This document shows, one piece after another, positions 52,586 through 63,894 of a stretch of DNA of 64,000 bases. The DNA is taken from assembly GCF_003339815.1 (NCBI RefSeq), contig NZ_PPTT01000009.1:61368-125367 (forward strand), read 5' to 3'. The notes beneath the pieces were generated by a model, which made no database searches, had not been told where the DNA came from, and saw only the letters and a program-made list of their open reading frames with translations. The position numbers and the translations under genes were made by a program. Source of the DNA: Eggerthella sinensis. GTDB taxonomy: Bacteria; Actinomycetota; Coriobacteriia; Coriobacteriales; Eggerthellaceae. How positions within the stretch are numbered: position 1 is the first letter of the stretch; each line of letters starts with the position of its first letter.

Positions 52586-53116
52586 CTATACGAGCCGCTC
52601 GTAGGCGATGCGCTCGGGCGTGCCCTCTTCGGCGTGCGCGATGTAGATGATGCCGCACTGCGTGTAGCCCGCCTTCGCCAGCAAGCTGCGCATGGGCGCG
52701 TTGCCGGGATGCGTGTCGATGCGCACGCTCGCGCTGCCGTTGGCGCGGGCCAGGTCCTCGGCGCGCGCGAGCAGCGCCGTGGCGGCCCCCTTGCCCAAGG
52801 CGCGCGAGTCCACGGCCACGCGGTGCACCACGCCGTAGCAAGGGTCGTTCGAGGTGCACGCCGTGAGCCACGCGCCCTCTTCGATGCGGTCGTAGTCGCG
52901 CTCGCCCGCGAAGCCGATCATGGCGGTGGCGATGACGCCGCCCTCGTCCTCGACGACGTACGAGTCGCCGCGCGCCACGTCGGCCTCGATGACGGCGCGG
53001 TGAGGATAGCCGCCCTGCCACTGATCGATGCCGAGCGCGGCGAGCGAGGCGCGCCCGTCGGCGAGGATGGCCATGATGCGGTCGATATCGCGTTCGCGCG
53101 TTCTGCGGAATTGCAC
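52586..53116 (-). CDS. GNAT-family N-acetyltransferase
   Basis: A 176-residue acetyltransferase. The acetyl-CoA site is in VHRVAVDSRALGKGAATALLARAEDLA. It is clearly a paralogue of the C-terminal domains of the next two genes: LAALGIDQWQGGYP, GAWLTA and the ending GY-x-x-CG...ER-x-x-YERL recur in all three. It starts with GTG. The substrate is unknown. Gene order (same strand, adjacent) suggests origin by duplication. Confidence 0.88.
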   Translation of the reverse strand: MQFRRTRERDIDRIMAILADGRASLAALGIDQWQGGYPHRAVIEADVARGDSYVVEDEGGVIATAMIGFAGERDYDRIEEGAWLTACTSNDPCYGVVHRVAVDSRALGKGAATALLARAEDLARANGSASVRIDTHPGNAPMRSLLAKAGYTQCGIIYIAHAEEGTPERIAYERLV

Positions 53117-53225
53117 AGGCGTATCTCTTTCTTCTCAAAATCCAGTCTTCAACCGTGCCCCCGCGTTGCGGAAGGCCCGGCGTGTTCGATGTGCTTGAAG
53201 TGCGCTCGGAAGCGCGACGGTCGGG

Positions 53226-54821
53226 CTACCAGGCGCGCTCGAAGACGGCACGGCGTTTGACCCGCCCGAGGCGGGAATGGATCTCGACGTTGCCGCAGAA
53301 CTCGTAGCCGTACGACAGCAGCAGCTCGCGCATGGGGACGTTGTCCTCGTAGATGTCGCAGCAGACGCTGATCTTGCCGTCGTCTTTGGCTATGCGCTCG
53401 GCGGTGCCCAGGATGTAGCCGCCCACGCCGCGCCGACGCGCGTCGGCGGCAACCGTCACCCAGTGCAGCGCCGCATAGGCGGGGTTGTCGGGCGACGACG
53501 ATTCCGTGACCCAGCGCGCGCCCGTCATGTGCGCGTAGGCGGGGTCGCCTTGCGGGTTGAGCGCGAACATGCCGATGATGCGCTCGGCATCGGAGGATGC
53601 GGCCTCGTCGGCGGCTTCGCTCTCGGGCGTCGACACCACGACGTAGGTCTTGCCCTCGTCGATGGAGCGCATGAGACGGCGCGCGGAGGGGTACTTCTTG
53701 AGGCCCTCCTTGATGCCGAGGGCCGCCATGGCCCGATGGCCGTCCTCGAGCAGCGCCTTCGCGCGCTCGAAGTCGTCGCGCGTGGCCCGGCGGGCCTTGT
53801 AGTAGCCCAGCTCGGTGGCGCGTCCCTGGAAGGGCGGCAGGTCGTACGCCGCGCCCTCGTAGGCCGCCGCGCCGCCGGAACCCTCCTCGCGCTCGGTGAC
53901 GAGGAACACCATGCCGATGATCATGGCGCATCCCACGATGTCCACGAGGCCCACCGGCGTGCCCAGCCACACGGCCGAGATCACGGTGGCCGACACGGGC
54001 TCGACGCAGCCCACGAGGCCGGCGCGCACGGGGCCGGCGTCGGTGATGCCCTGCAGGTAGAACAGGTAGGCGGCGAACGTGCCCACGAGCACCATGGCGC
54101 CGAGCACGCCGAGCAGCGCCGGCGACACGTCCACGGGGATGGTCCACGGCTGCACGGCCGCGGTGGCCACCACGCCGCCGATGAGCATGGCGAGGCCCGT
54201 CACGATGAAGCTGCCCCACTTCTCCAGCACCTTGCCGGGAAGGAGCGTGTAGAACGCGAGCGCGAACGCCGAGACGATGCCCCAGAACAGCCCTTCGGCC
54301 GGAATGGCGAGCGAGCCGAAGTTGCCCTTCGTCGCGATGAGGAAGGTGCCGCCGATGGCCAGCACGAGGCCGATGCCCTCCTTGAGACGCGGCAGGCGCT
54401 TCATGCGCAGGCACACGTAGCCCATGATGACGATGAGGCCGAGGCGCTCGAGCACCGTGCCGGTGCCCGCGTTCGTGAAGGAGATGGCCGACAGGTAGCT
54501 GACCTGCGTCAGCAGCACGCCCAGCAGCGAGAAGGCTGCGATGCGGCCGAGCGAGCGCTTGTCGCGCAGCGCCGCCACCAGGTTGCGCGGCTCGCGCACG
54601 ACGCACACGACAAGGAAGATGACGGCTGCCAGCAGCAGACGCACGCAGGTGATCCAGGCGACGGGAACGCCGAAGCCGCTCGTCATGAGCTGCGCGCACG
54701 TACCGGAAAAGCCCCAGCATATGCCGCCGAGCGCCGCGAAGACGATGCCGCGAACCACATGGCCGCCCGATGCGACGGAACCGCCGTCCTGCTTGGGGGT
54801 AGATGCGATCGTCTGACCCAC
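53226..54821 (-). CDS. EamA/DMT transporter fused to GNAT acetyltransferase (copy 1)
   Basis: A 531-residue fusion. About residues 20-310 are two EamA repeats with ten membrane helices (GICWGFSGTCAQLM, VSYLSAISFTNAGTGTVLERLG, AGLVGCVEPVSATVISAVWLG). After a linker, about 345-531 form a GNAT domain (HWVTVAADARRRGVGGYILGTAERIA, CoA loop RRRGVG). The carrier part resembles metabolite or drug exporters of the DMT superfamily. A joined carrier and acetyltransferase could modify a compound and move it out. The GTG at 54821 has GGAGGAGG upstream. Frames are intact across the junction, so the fusion is real. Confidence 0.9.
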   Translation of the reverse strand: MGQTIASTPKQDGGSVASGGHVVRGIVFAALGGICWGFSGTCAQLMTSGFGVPVAWITCVRLLLAAVIFLVVCVVREPRNLVAALRDKRSLGRIAAFSLLGVLLTQVSYLSAISFTNAGTGTVLERLGLIVIMGYVCLRMKRLPRLKEGIGLVLAIGGTFLIATKGNFGSLAIPAEGLFWGIVSAFALAFYTLLPGKVLEKWGSFIVTGLAMLIGGVVATAAVQPWTIPVDVSPALLGVLGAMVLVGTFAAYLFYLQGITDAGPVRAGLVGCVEPVSATVISAVWLGTPVGLVDIVGCAMIIGMVFLVTEREEGSGGAAAYEGAAYDLPPFQGRATELGYYKARRATRDDFERAKALLEDGHRAMAALGIKEGLKKYPSARRLMRSIDEGKTYVVVSTPESEAADEAASSDAERIIGMFALNPQGDPAYAHMTGARWVTESSSPDNPAYAALHWVTVAADARRRGVGGYILGTAERIAKDDGKISVCCDIYEDNVPMRELLLSYGYEFCGNVEIHSRLGRVKRRAVFERAW

Positions 54822-55005
54822 GCTTCCTCCTCCCCTCGATCCTGTTCGGCACGCGCGATGCCGGGCCCGCCCGGGACCCGACGCCCACGATGCATCAGCG
54901 CATTGTCGCACGTCTGAACACCGCGGTAAAGATGTTTTGCAAGAGTTTTGCCCATGTTTTGGGCGACCGATCAAAACACCACGTCAAAGGGGAATACCGC
55001 CGCCG

Positions 55006-56547
55006 TTAGCGCAGCATCCGCTCGTAGCCGACGCGGCGCTTCTCGCGGCCGAACACGTCCTTCATCGTGATGGTGCCGCACCGCTCGTAGCCGTGCTTTT
55101 CGAGCAGCTTCTGCATGGGCCCGTTCTCGGGGTACACGTCGGCGCGCACGCTCGCCCGTCCCCCGGCGCGCGCGATCTGGTCGGCCTTGTCGAGGATGAA
55201 CATGCCCACGCCGCGACGGCGCGCCGGGTAGTCCACGGCCACCCAGTGCAGCTCGGCGTAGGGCTGCGGGCGGGCGTCCGTGTCGGTGAGCCACGCGCCG
55301 TCGATGGGGCGCTCGTAGTTCTTGTCGGGCGAGAACGACACGGCGAACAGCGCGATCATGGCGCCGTGGGCATCCTCGATGACGTGCGTGGTGCCGTTCT
55401 TGATGGAGTGCATGAGGCGGCGCGCCGAGGGGTACTTCTTGCTGCGGCCCTCGTCGATGCCGAGTTCCGCGAACGTCCGATGCCCCACGTCGAGCAGCGC
55501 CGCGGCCCGCTCGAAGTCGTCGCGCGTGGCGGGGCGGCTCGTGTAGTAGCCCAGCACCGAGGCGCGGCCGGCGAACAGCGGCGGATCGTCGTAGGCGGCG
55601 GCGCCCGCCAGCGCGGGCTCGCCCGCGGCAGGCTTCGGCTCGCGCTCGGTGACGAGGAAGATCATGACCACGATGAGGCCGCAGCCCATGAGGTCCCACC
55701 CGGTCACGGGCGTGTGCAGCCAGAAGAGCGCGAGAACCATGGCCGACACGGGCTCGACGCAGCACAGCAGGCTGGCCTTCACGGGACCCGCGTCGTTGAC
55801 GCCCTGCAGGTACAGCATGTAGGCGCCCAGCGTGCCCACGAGCACGATGGCCACGAGCGCGGCCAGGCCGCCCGCAGGCAGGTCGACCGGCATGGTCCAG
55901 GGCTGGATGACGAGCGAGGCCGTGGAGCCGCCGAACAGCATGGCGAGGCCCGTCACCAGCATGGAGCCCCACTTCTTCAGCACGTGCACCGGCATGAGCG
56001 TGTAGAAGGTGAGCGCCACGGCCGAGACGAGGCCCCACGCGAGACCCTCCACCGGGATGGCCAGCTGGTCGATCTCGCCCTGCGTGGCGATGATGAGCAT
56101 GCCGCCGAGCGCGAGCACGAGGCCCACCGCCTCGCGCAGCTTGGGAAAGCGCTTCGCGCGCACGCACACGTACAGCATGATGAACACGAGGCCCACCTGC
56201 TCGATGGTGGTGCCCACGCCCGCGCTCGTGTAGCCGATGGCGTTGAGGTAGCTGAGCTGGGTGAGCAGCACGCCGAAGATGGCGAACGCCGCAATCTGCA
56301 CGAGCGAGCGCCAGTCGCGGAACACCGCCACGAGGTCGCGCCAGTTCTTGACGGCCGTCAGCACGAGGAAGAACACCGCGGCGATCACCATGCGCACGCA
56401 GGTGATCCACGTGGCGGGCGCGCCGTAATCGTTCATGAGCAGCTGGGCGCAGGTACCCGAAAATCCCCAGCAAATGCCGCCCGCAAGAGCGCACACGACC
56501 CCGCGCGCGACGTGGCGGTTCCCCGCCACCGCAGCTGTTTCCGCCAC
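55006..56547 (-). CDS. EamA/DMT transporter fused to GNAT acetyltransferase (copy 2)
   Basis: A 513-residue paralogue with the same architecture. The carrier part has GICWGFSGTCAQLLMNDYGAP, LSYLNAIGYTSAGVGTTIEQVG and LLCCVEPVSAMVLALFWLH. The GNAT part has KKYPSARRLMHSIKNG, HWVAVDYPARRRGVGMFILDKADQIARAGG and ends GYERCGTITMKD. The GTG at 56547 is chosen because GGAGG lies six bases upstream; a TTG further upstream has no site. It lies 184 bases upstream of copy 1 on the same strand. Both carry the same GNAT subfamily, which supports duplication of an existing fusion. Confidence 0.9.
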   Translation of the reverse strand: MAETAAVAGNRHVARGVVCALAGGICWGFSGTCAQLLMNDYGAPATWITCVRMVIAAVFFLVLTAVKNWRDLVAVFRDWRSLVQIAAFAIFGVLLTQLSYLNAIGYTSAGVGTTIEQVGLVFIMLYVCVRAKRFPKLREAVGLVLALGGMLIIATQGEIDQLAIPVEGLAWGLVSAVALTFYTLMPVHVLKKWGSMLVTGLAMLFGGSTASLVIQPWTMPVDLPAGGLAALVAIVLVGTLGAYMLYLQGVNDAGPVKASLLCCVEPVSAMVLALFWLHTPVTGWDLMGCGLIVVMIFLVTEREPKPAAGEPALAGAAAYDDPPLFAGRASVLGYYTSRPATRDDFERAAALLDVGHRTFAELGIDEGRSKKYPSARRLMHSIKNGTTHVIEDAHGAMIALFAVSFSPDKNYERPIDGAWLTDTDARPQPYAELHWVAVDYPARRRGVGMFILDKADQIARAGGRASVRADVYPENGPMQKLLEKHGYERCGTITMKDVFGREKRRVGYERMLR

Positions 56548-56852
56548 GTTATCCTCCGAAAGATGGTCCCGATCCAACCGGCCCGCCCCCGCGGGCCAAC
56601 GCGTTCGTTCTCCCGCGCGGGTGACATACTACCCGTTTCGTCAAGGAAAACCCCCGGAATTTCCCCACCGCACAATTTCCCCCGGAGGAGGGAGGAATGA
56701 GGGCTATGCGGGGGGGATCGCCCGCCCTCGCCCTCTTCCCCATGCGGCAGCGTTCAACCGGCGGGGCCCCTAGCCGCGCGGCCGCCGCGAGGCCCCATCC
56801 CCCAGGTTGAACGCCGCGCATTCTTCTCGCCTCCAGCGTGAGGAGCGTCTCT
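56548..56852. other. Intergenic region between copy 2 and uvrA
   Basis: These 305 bases contain the inverted repeat at 56750-56814 and a 37-codon open frame on the plus strand at 56697-56810 with an excellent GGAGGAGGGAGG site. No other feature is supported. The promoter of the fusion gene should be here; a TTGACG near 56639-56644 on the minus strand has no well-spaced partner. Confidence 0.5.
56750..56814 (-). terminator. Composite inverted repeat after uvrA
   Basis: Outer arms of 10 bases (56750-56759 with 56805-56814, GCGTTCAACC/GGTTGAACGC) enclose a second GGGGCC/GGCCCC pair. It begins 38 bases past the uvrA stop and is a plausible terminator, though it has no U-tract. Confidence 0.5.
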
Positions 56853-59744
<2,892 letters not shown>

Positions 59745-60081
59745 GTGGCGTGTGCTTCTTCCTCGTGTTCGCAGCGCGCCGTCCGTTTCCGGAGCGAAGG
59801 CGCCCTGCGCTTCTGGATGCTTCTTTGTGCAAATGCTTATTGTACCGCAGCAAGTGGCAATTACCCACAAAACAAGAACAAGAGTTCCCTTTCCAAAGAT
59901 TTTGCACATTATGTTCGCATTTGCCGCCGGAGGCATCGCCGAGGCAACCGGCGCGTGCCGAACCCGCAACCGATCCCCCGACCGCTTTGTGCGCGATGCA
60001 TCGCGAAACTGGCCGATGCCGCATTGTTTTCGAGGGGGATACTCTATACTTGGAGCGCGCGGCTTGCTGAAAGGATCGCCC
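59745..60081. promoter_or_regulatory. Divergent promoter region uvrA / GGDEF gene
   Basis: This 337-base AT-richer region should hold promoters for both genes. For uvrA the best -10 is TACAAT at 59839-59844 (minus). For the GGDEF gene the best is TATACT at 60045-60050 (plus), 31 bases before the GTG, preceded by TTGTTT at a short 15-base spacing. No operator is obvious. Confidence 0.45.
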
Positions 60082-61158
60082 GTGGACTTTATGGATGCGC
60101 TCTCGGTGAATCTGGTTCCTTTTGCAGGGCTTTTCTTTCTGCTGTTCATCGTGCGCTCGAACCCGCTGTTCGACAAAAAGCAGACGAAGCTGTTCACCAT
60201 CGCCATCGGCGCCACCCTCTTCATGCTGTTGGACATATCGCTCGACTTCGTGTTCGCCCAACGGGGATCGGACGGCTACGCCTGGGCGTTCAGGCGCGTC
60301 ACCTCGTTCTTCAACTTCGCGGCGGCCCCCGTCGTGCCGTTTTTGCTGTTCAGCATCTTCAAGAAGGGGAAGCTGGCGAAGCTGCAGTACCTGCCGCTTC
60401 TGGCGAACGTCCTCATCTGCTTTCTCAGCCTGTTCTTCAACGTGGTGTTCACCATCACGGAGGCGAACACGTACGCGCGCGGGCCGCTGTTCTTCGTGCC
60501 CATCGGGATTTCGGTGTTCTACATCGTCATGCTCATCGCACGCCTCGGCACCGTGCACACGCGGCAGAAGAAAACCGAGCGGCTGTTCCTGCTCTGCGTC
60601 ATCGTGCTGCTCGCCATCGGCATGTGGATGGAGATCGGGCTCTCCTACCGCTTCATCAGCTGGGATTGCTCCGCCGTCGCCATCATCGCCTACTACCTGC
60701 TGCTCAACGTGCACTATTCCACGCTCGACACGCTGACGAGCATCTACAGCCGCTCCGTCTACGCCAAGGAGATCGAGGCCATGGAGCGCTCCGCCCATCC
60801 GCGCATCATCGCGCTGTCCGACATCAACGACTTCAAGTCCATCAACGACCGCTTCGGCCACGACGTGGGCGACGAGCACCTCGTGTCGTTCGCGGAGATA
60901 CTCACCGTCTCGTTCGCCGGCGTGGCCACCCCCTACCGTATCGGAGGCGACGAGTTCGCCCTCATCGCCAAGGACGACGACGTGGCCGCGTTCGAGTCCG
61001 CGCTGGCCGACGCGCACGGGGAGGCGAAGCGTCGCGGCATCGATTTCGCCTGCGGCTTCGAGGTGTACCGTCCCGGCGGAGCCAAGGCCGACGAGACGAT
61101 CCGCGACATCGACCAGGCGATGTACCGCAACAAGCGCGCTATGAAGGAATCGCTTTAG
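60082..61158 (+). CDS. Membrane diguanylate cyclase with seven-helix N-terminus
   Basis: A 358-residue protein. Residues 1-205 form about seven membrane helices with no named sensor domain; the C-terminal 150 residues are a GGDEF domain ([46 protein letters not shown]) with intact catalytic and metal residues. It should produce cyclic di-GMP. The GTG at 60082 has AAGGA about eight bases before it. It is convergent with the EIIC-EAL gene and the two stop codons overlap in the four bases TTAG, so read-through transcripts would be antisense to each other. Confidence 0.9.
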   Translation: MDFMDALSVNLVPFAGLFFLLFIVRSNPLFDKKQTKLFTIAIGATLFMLLDISLDFVFAQRGSDGYAWAFRRVTSFFNFAAAPVVPFLLFSIFKKGKLAKLQYLPLLANVLICFLSLFFNVVFTITEANTYARGPLFFVPIGISVFYIVMLIARLGTVHTRQKKTERLFLLCVIVLLAIGMWMEIGLSYRFISWDCSAVAIIAYYLLLNVHYSTLDTLTSIYSRSVYAKEIEAMERSAHPRIIALSDINDFKSINDRFGHDVGDEHLVSFAEILTVSFAGVATPYRIGGDEFALIAKDDDVAAFESALADAHGEAKRRGIDFACGFEVYRPGGAKADETIRDIDQAMYRNKRAMKESL

Positions 61159-63317
61159 CGCGACGCCGAAACCGGCGCGCCCTCTGCGCGCTCCCCCGCG
61201 CCGACCGTGCGCACCCGTTCCGCCATCTCGTCGAACGGCAGGGCGCGGGCGTACAGGTACCCCTGGAAGAAGGAGCATCCCAGGCGCTCGAGCAGGTCGC
61301 GCTGCTCGGCGGTTTCCACGTATTCCGCCAGCACGGTGAAGCCGAGCTGGCCCGACAGATGCGTGATGGACGAGACGATGTCGGCGTAGCGCTCGTTGGC
61401 AAGCACGCCCTTCGCGATGGTGCCGTCCAGCTTCACCACGGTGAACACGCTCGTCTCGAGGTACTGGAACGACGTGCGGCCCATGGAGAAGTCGTCGATG
61501 GCCAGCGGGATGCCGGCATCCACGAGGCGCTCGAGCAGCGCCGAGGCGCCCTCGTCCCAGCGCAGCGCCTCGCGCTCGGTGGCCTCCACCACCACGCGCC
61601 CGGCATCGAGGCCGCGCGAGCGCACGCCGTCGATGATGAACTGCACGCCCTCCTCGTCTTGCAGCAGGCGCGCCGTGGCGTTGATGCTCACGCTGAACGC
61701 GGGATGCACGGCGCCGGCGTGCGCGAGCGCCTCCATGCGCACGGCGTCGTCGAGGGCGCATTCGAACACGGCGCGTTCGAGCGCATCGAGCGCGCCCGTC
61801 TCCTGCGCCAGCTGGATGACGAGCGGCGGGTACACGGTGCCGTACAGCGGATGCTCGAAGCGCAGCAGCGCCTCGGCCCCCACGGCCCGCCCCGCCGTGT
61901 CGAACTGCGGCTGGTAGTGCATGGCGAGTGCGCGCTGCTCCACCGCGAGGCGCACGTCCTCGGCAAGCGACGCCGCCATGGCGCCGAGCGCGCCCGGCAG
62001 CGCGGTGAGCTCGACGTTCTGCCCGGCACGCTCGGCTTCCACGCACACGGCCATGAGGGCGCGGTACTCGTCGTTCTCGCGCTCGGTGGCCACGCGTTCG
62101 TACCACCGAAGAAACGGCAGGTAGATGAGCGCGCCCAGCACGATGCACGCCAGCTGCAGCACCGCCCCCGCCACGGAGCCGGTGGCCAGGTAGCCGCCCA
62201 CCACGGGCGGCGTCGTCCACGACACGTCCATGATGACGGGCGGCACGAGGCCCACGGCCATGGCGGCGTAGGCGATGACCATGTTCACGAGCGGCACCAC
62301 GATGAACGGCACGAACAGCACGGGGTTCCATACCACGGGCAGGCCGAACATCATGATCTCGCTCACGTTGAACACCATGGGCAGCGCGGCGAACGCCGAC
62401 AAGCGGCGCACGTTGCGCCGACGGCCGAACAGCAGGATGGCCACCAGCAACGACAGAAGCGCCCCTGCGCCGCCGATGGAGGCGAACACGTCGAGGAACG
62501 TCTTCGTCACGATCTGCACGGGCTCGCCGCCCGCCGCGAGCGCCGCCGCGTTCGCGGCTGTGCCGGGCACGAAGATGCTCTGGGCCACCGCGTCCAGCAT
62601 GTTGCCGCCGTGGATGCCGAAGAACCACATGACGTTGTTCATGAGCAGGTACAATAGCCCGCTGCCGAGGGTGGCCGACGCGAGCGGGAACAGCGCGCTC
62701 ACGCTCGCGAAGAACAGCGCCTCGACGCTCTCCACGCCGAACAGCGACGTCACCGCCACGTTCACGCACGCGAACAGCGCCACGACGAGGCCGATGGGGA
62801 TGAGCGACGTGACGGCCTGGTTGAACACGCCGTCGATGTTGTCGCCGTAGCGGCGCTTGGACGGCAGCGCCCGCACGAGCCGGCAGTAAACCATGGACGA
62901 CAGCAGCCCGCACATGATGGCGATGAACAGCGAGCGCGTGCTGAGCACCACCTTGTCGAAGCCTGCGGAGCCGAATCCCACGCACATGAGGTAGGCCGCG
63001 AGCGCGGCGAACGGCGCGCCCTGCGTGAAGAAGTCGCCGAACCGGCCGGCGTAGGCATGCGCGTAGCGCAACGAGATGGCCACGGCAACGTACAGCGAGA
63101 AGATGCCGAGCGTGGCGGCGTACGACACGTCGAACAGGTTCTTGAACCACGGGGTTGCGGCGAGGAACTCCCGGTAACCGGGCAGCGGCAGGTTGAGGAA
63201 GATGAGGCTGAACGAGCCGATGAGCAGCACGGGAATGGTGAGGATGAGCCCCTGGCGAATCGCCTTGAACGCCATGACCTCTTCAACGCGCGCGAACCAC
63301 GCGAGCAGTGCGTTCAC
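61155..63317 (-). CDS. PTS EIIC-like membrane domain fused to an EAL phosphodiesterase
   Basis: A 720-residue fusion. About residues 1-420 match the EIIC permease of lactose/cellobiose-type phosphotransferase systems (WFFGIHGGNMLDAV, GEPVQIVTKTFLDVFASIGGAG, WNPVLFVPFIVVPLVN). No EIIA or EIIB domain is present. About residues 470-705 form an EAL domain with EALLRF, SINATARLL, EATERE, DDFSMGRTSFQYLE, VKLDGT and AEYVET, so metal-binding and catalytic residues look intact. It should break down cyclic di-GMP under control of a sugar or a membrane signal. GTG 63317 follows AAGGGG by five bases and fits the promoter; ATG 63332 and 63338 are alternatives. Confidence 0.87.
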   Translation of the reverse strand: MNALLAWFARVEEVMAFKAIRQGLILTIPVLLIGSFSLIFLNLPLPGYREFLAATPWFKNLFDVSYAATLGIFSLYVAVAISLRYAHAYAGRFGDFFTQGAPFAALAAYLMCVGFGSAGFDKVVLSTRSLFIAIMCGLLSSMVYCRLVRALPSKRRYGDNIDGVFNQAVTSLIPIGLVVALFACVNVAVTSLFGVESVEALFFASVSALFPLASATLGSGLLYLLMNNVMWFFGIHGGNMLDAVAQSIFVPGTAANAAALAAGGEPVQIVTKTFLDVFASIGGAGALLSLLVAILLFGRRRNVRRLSAFAALPMVFNVSEIMMFGLPVVWNPVLFVPFIVVPLVNMVIAYAAMAVGLVPPVIMDVSWTTPPVVGGYLATGSVAGAVLQLACIVLGALIYLPFLRWYERVATERENDEYRALMAVCVEAERAGQNVELTALPGALGAMAASLAEDVRLAVEQRALAMHYQPQFDTAGRAVGAEALLRFEHPLYGTVYPPLVIQLAQETGALDALERAVFECALDDAVRMEALAHAGAVHPAFSVSINATARLLQDEEGVQFIIDGVRSRGLDAGRVVVEATEREALRWDEGASALLERLVDAGIPLAIDDFSMGRTSFQYLETSVFTVVKLDGTIAKGVLANERYADIVSSITHLSGQLGFTVLAEYVETAEQRDLLERLGCSFFQGYLYARALPFDEMAERVRTVGAGERAEGAPVSASR

Positions 63318-63346
63318 CTCGACCCCTTCCATCGGCATGTCAAGCC

Positions 63347-63352
63347 ATTTTA
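63347..63352 (-). promoter_or_regulatory. -10 element of the EIIC-EAL gene
   Basis: TAAAAT on the minus strand, with TTGTTC 18 bases upstream as -35. The start of transcription would be near 63340, so the GTG at 63317 would have a short leader that holds its ribosome site. Confidence 0.5.
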
Positions 63353-63528
63353 CGGTACCGGGGCATGCGAGAACAAGCAACGATTTTGCAAAAGGGGCGA
63401 GGGCGTCCCCCCCCCGTCCCGAACCCGCATCCTGCATCCCGCATCCTGCCGATTCGCGGGCAAATCACGCGTGCGCGCAGCGGGCTCTTCTGGTATCCTC
63501 GCGCTGAGACCACGAAGGAAGATCGCAT

Positions 63529-63879
63529 ATGCCAACACAGGACAGCCCGAAAACCGCCCAGCGCCGCATCCGAGAGAAGCGCACCATCTCGCAGATGGTG
63601 GCGCTGTACTGCGCCGACAACCACGAAGCGAGCGCGCGCACCGAAACCGCCCACTGCGGCGAGGCCGTGTGCCCCGACTGCGCCGCCATCGACGCTTACG
63701 CCGTGCTGCGCACCGAGCGCTGCCGCAAGATGGACGCGAAAACGTCGTGCGAGCAGTGCGGCAACCACTGCTACAAGCCCGAAGAACGCGACCGCATCCG
63801 CGCCGTCATGCGCTACGCCGGCCCCCGGATGCTGAAGAAGCACCCCATAGCCGCCGTGCGGCACCTGCTGGGAAAATAG
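63529..63879 (+). CDS. ygbA: YgbA-like protein (nitrous oxide-stimulated promoter family)
   Basis: A 116-residue protein of the YgbA_NO family (PF11756). Typical features are RRIREKRTISQMVALYC, the cysteine pairs CPDC and CEQCGNHC, and the ending VMRYAGPRMLKKHP. In enterobacteria ygbA is induced by nitric oxide through NsrR and helps recovery from nitrosative stress. The conserved cysteines may bind a metal. A -10-like TATCCT lies 30 bases before the ATG and AAGGAAG serves as ribosome site. No NsrR site is recognisable here. Confidence 0.9.
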   Translation: MPTQDSPKTAQRRIREKRTISQMVALYCADNHEASARTETAHCGEAVCPDCAAIDAYAVLRTERCRKMDAKTSCEQCGNHCYKPEERDRIRAVMRYAGPRMLKKHPIAAVRHLLGK

Positions 63880-63894
63880 GGAGAAGCGCTCCCT
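63878..63894 (+). terminator. Short hairpin at the end of ygbA
   Basis: AGGGAG and CTCCCT pair across a 5-base loop directly at the ygbA stop. The stem is short, so this is a weak candidate. Confidence 0.35.
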
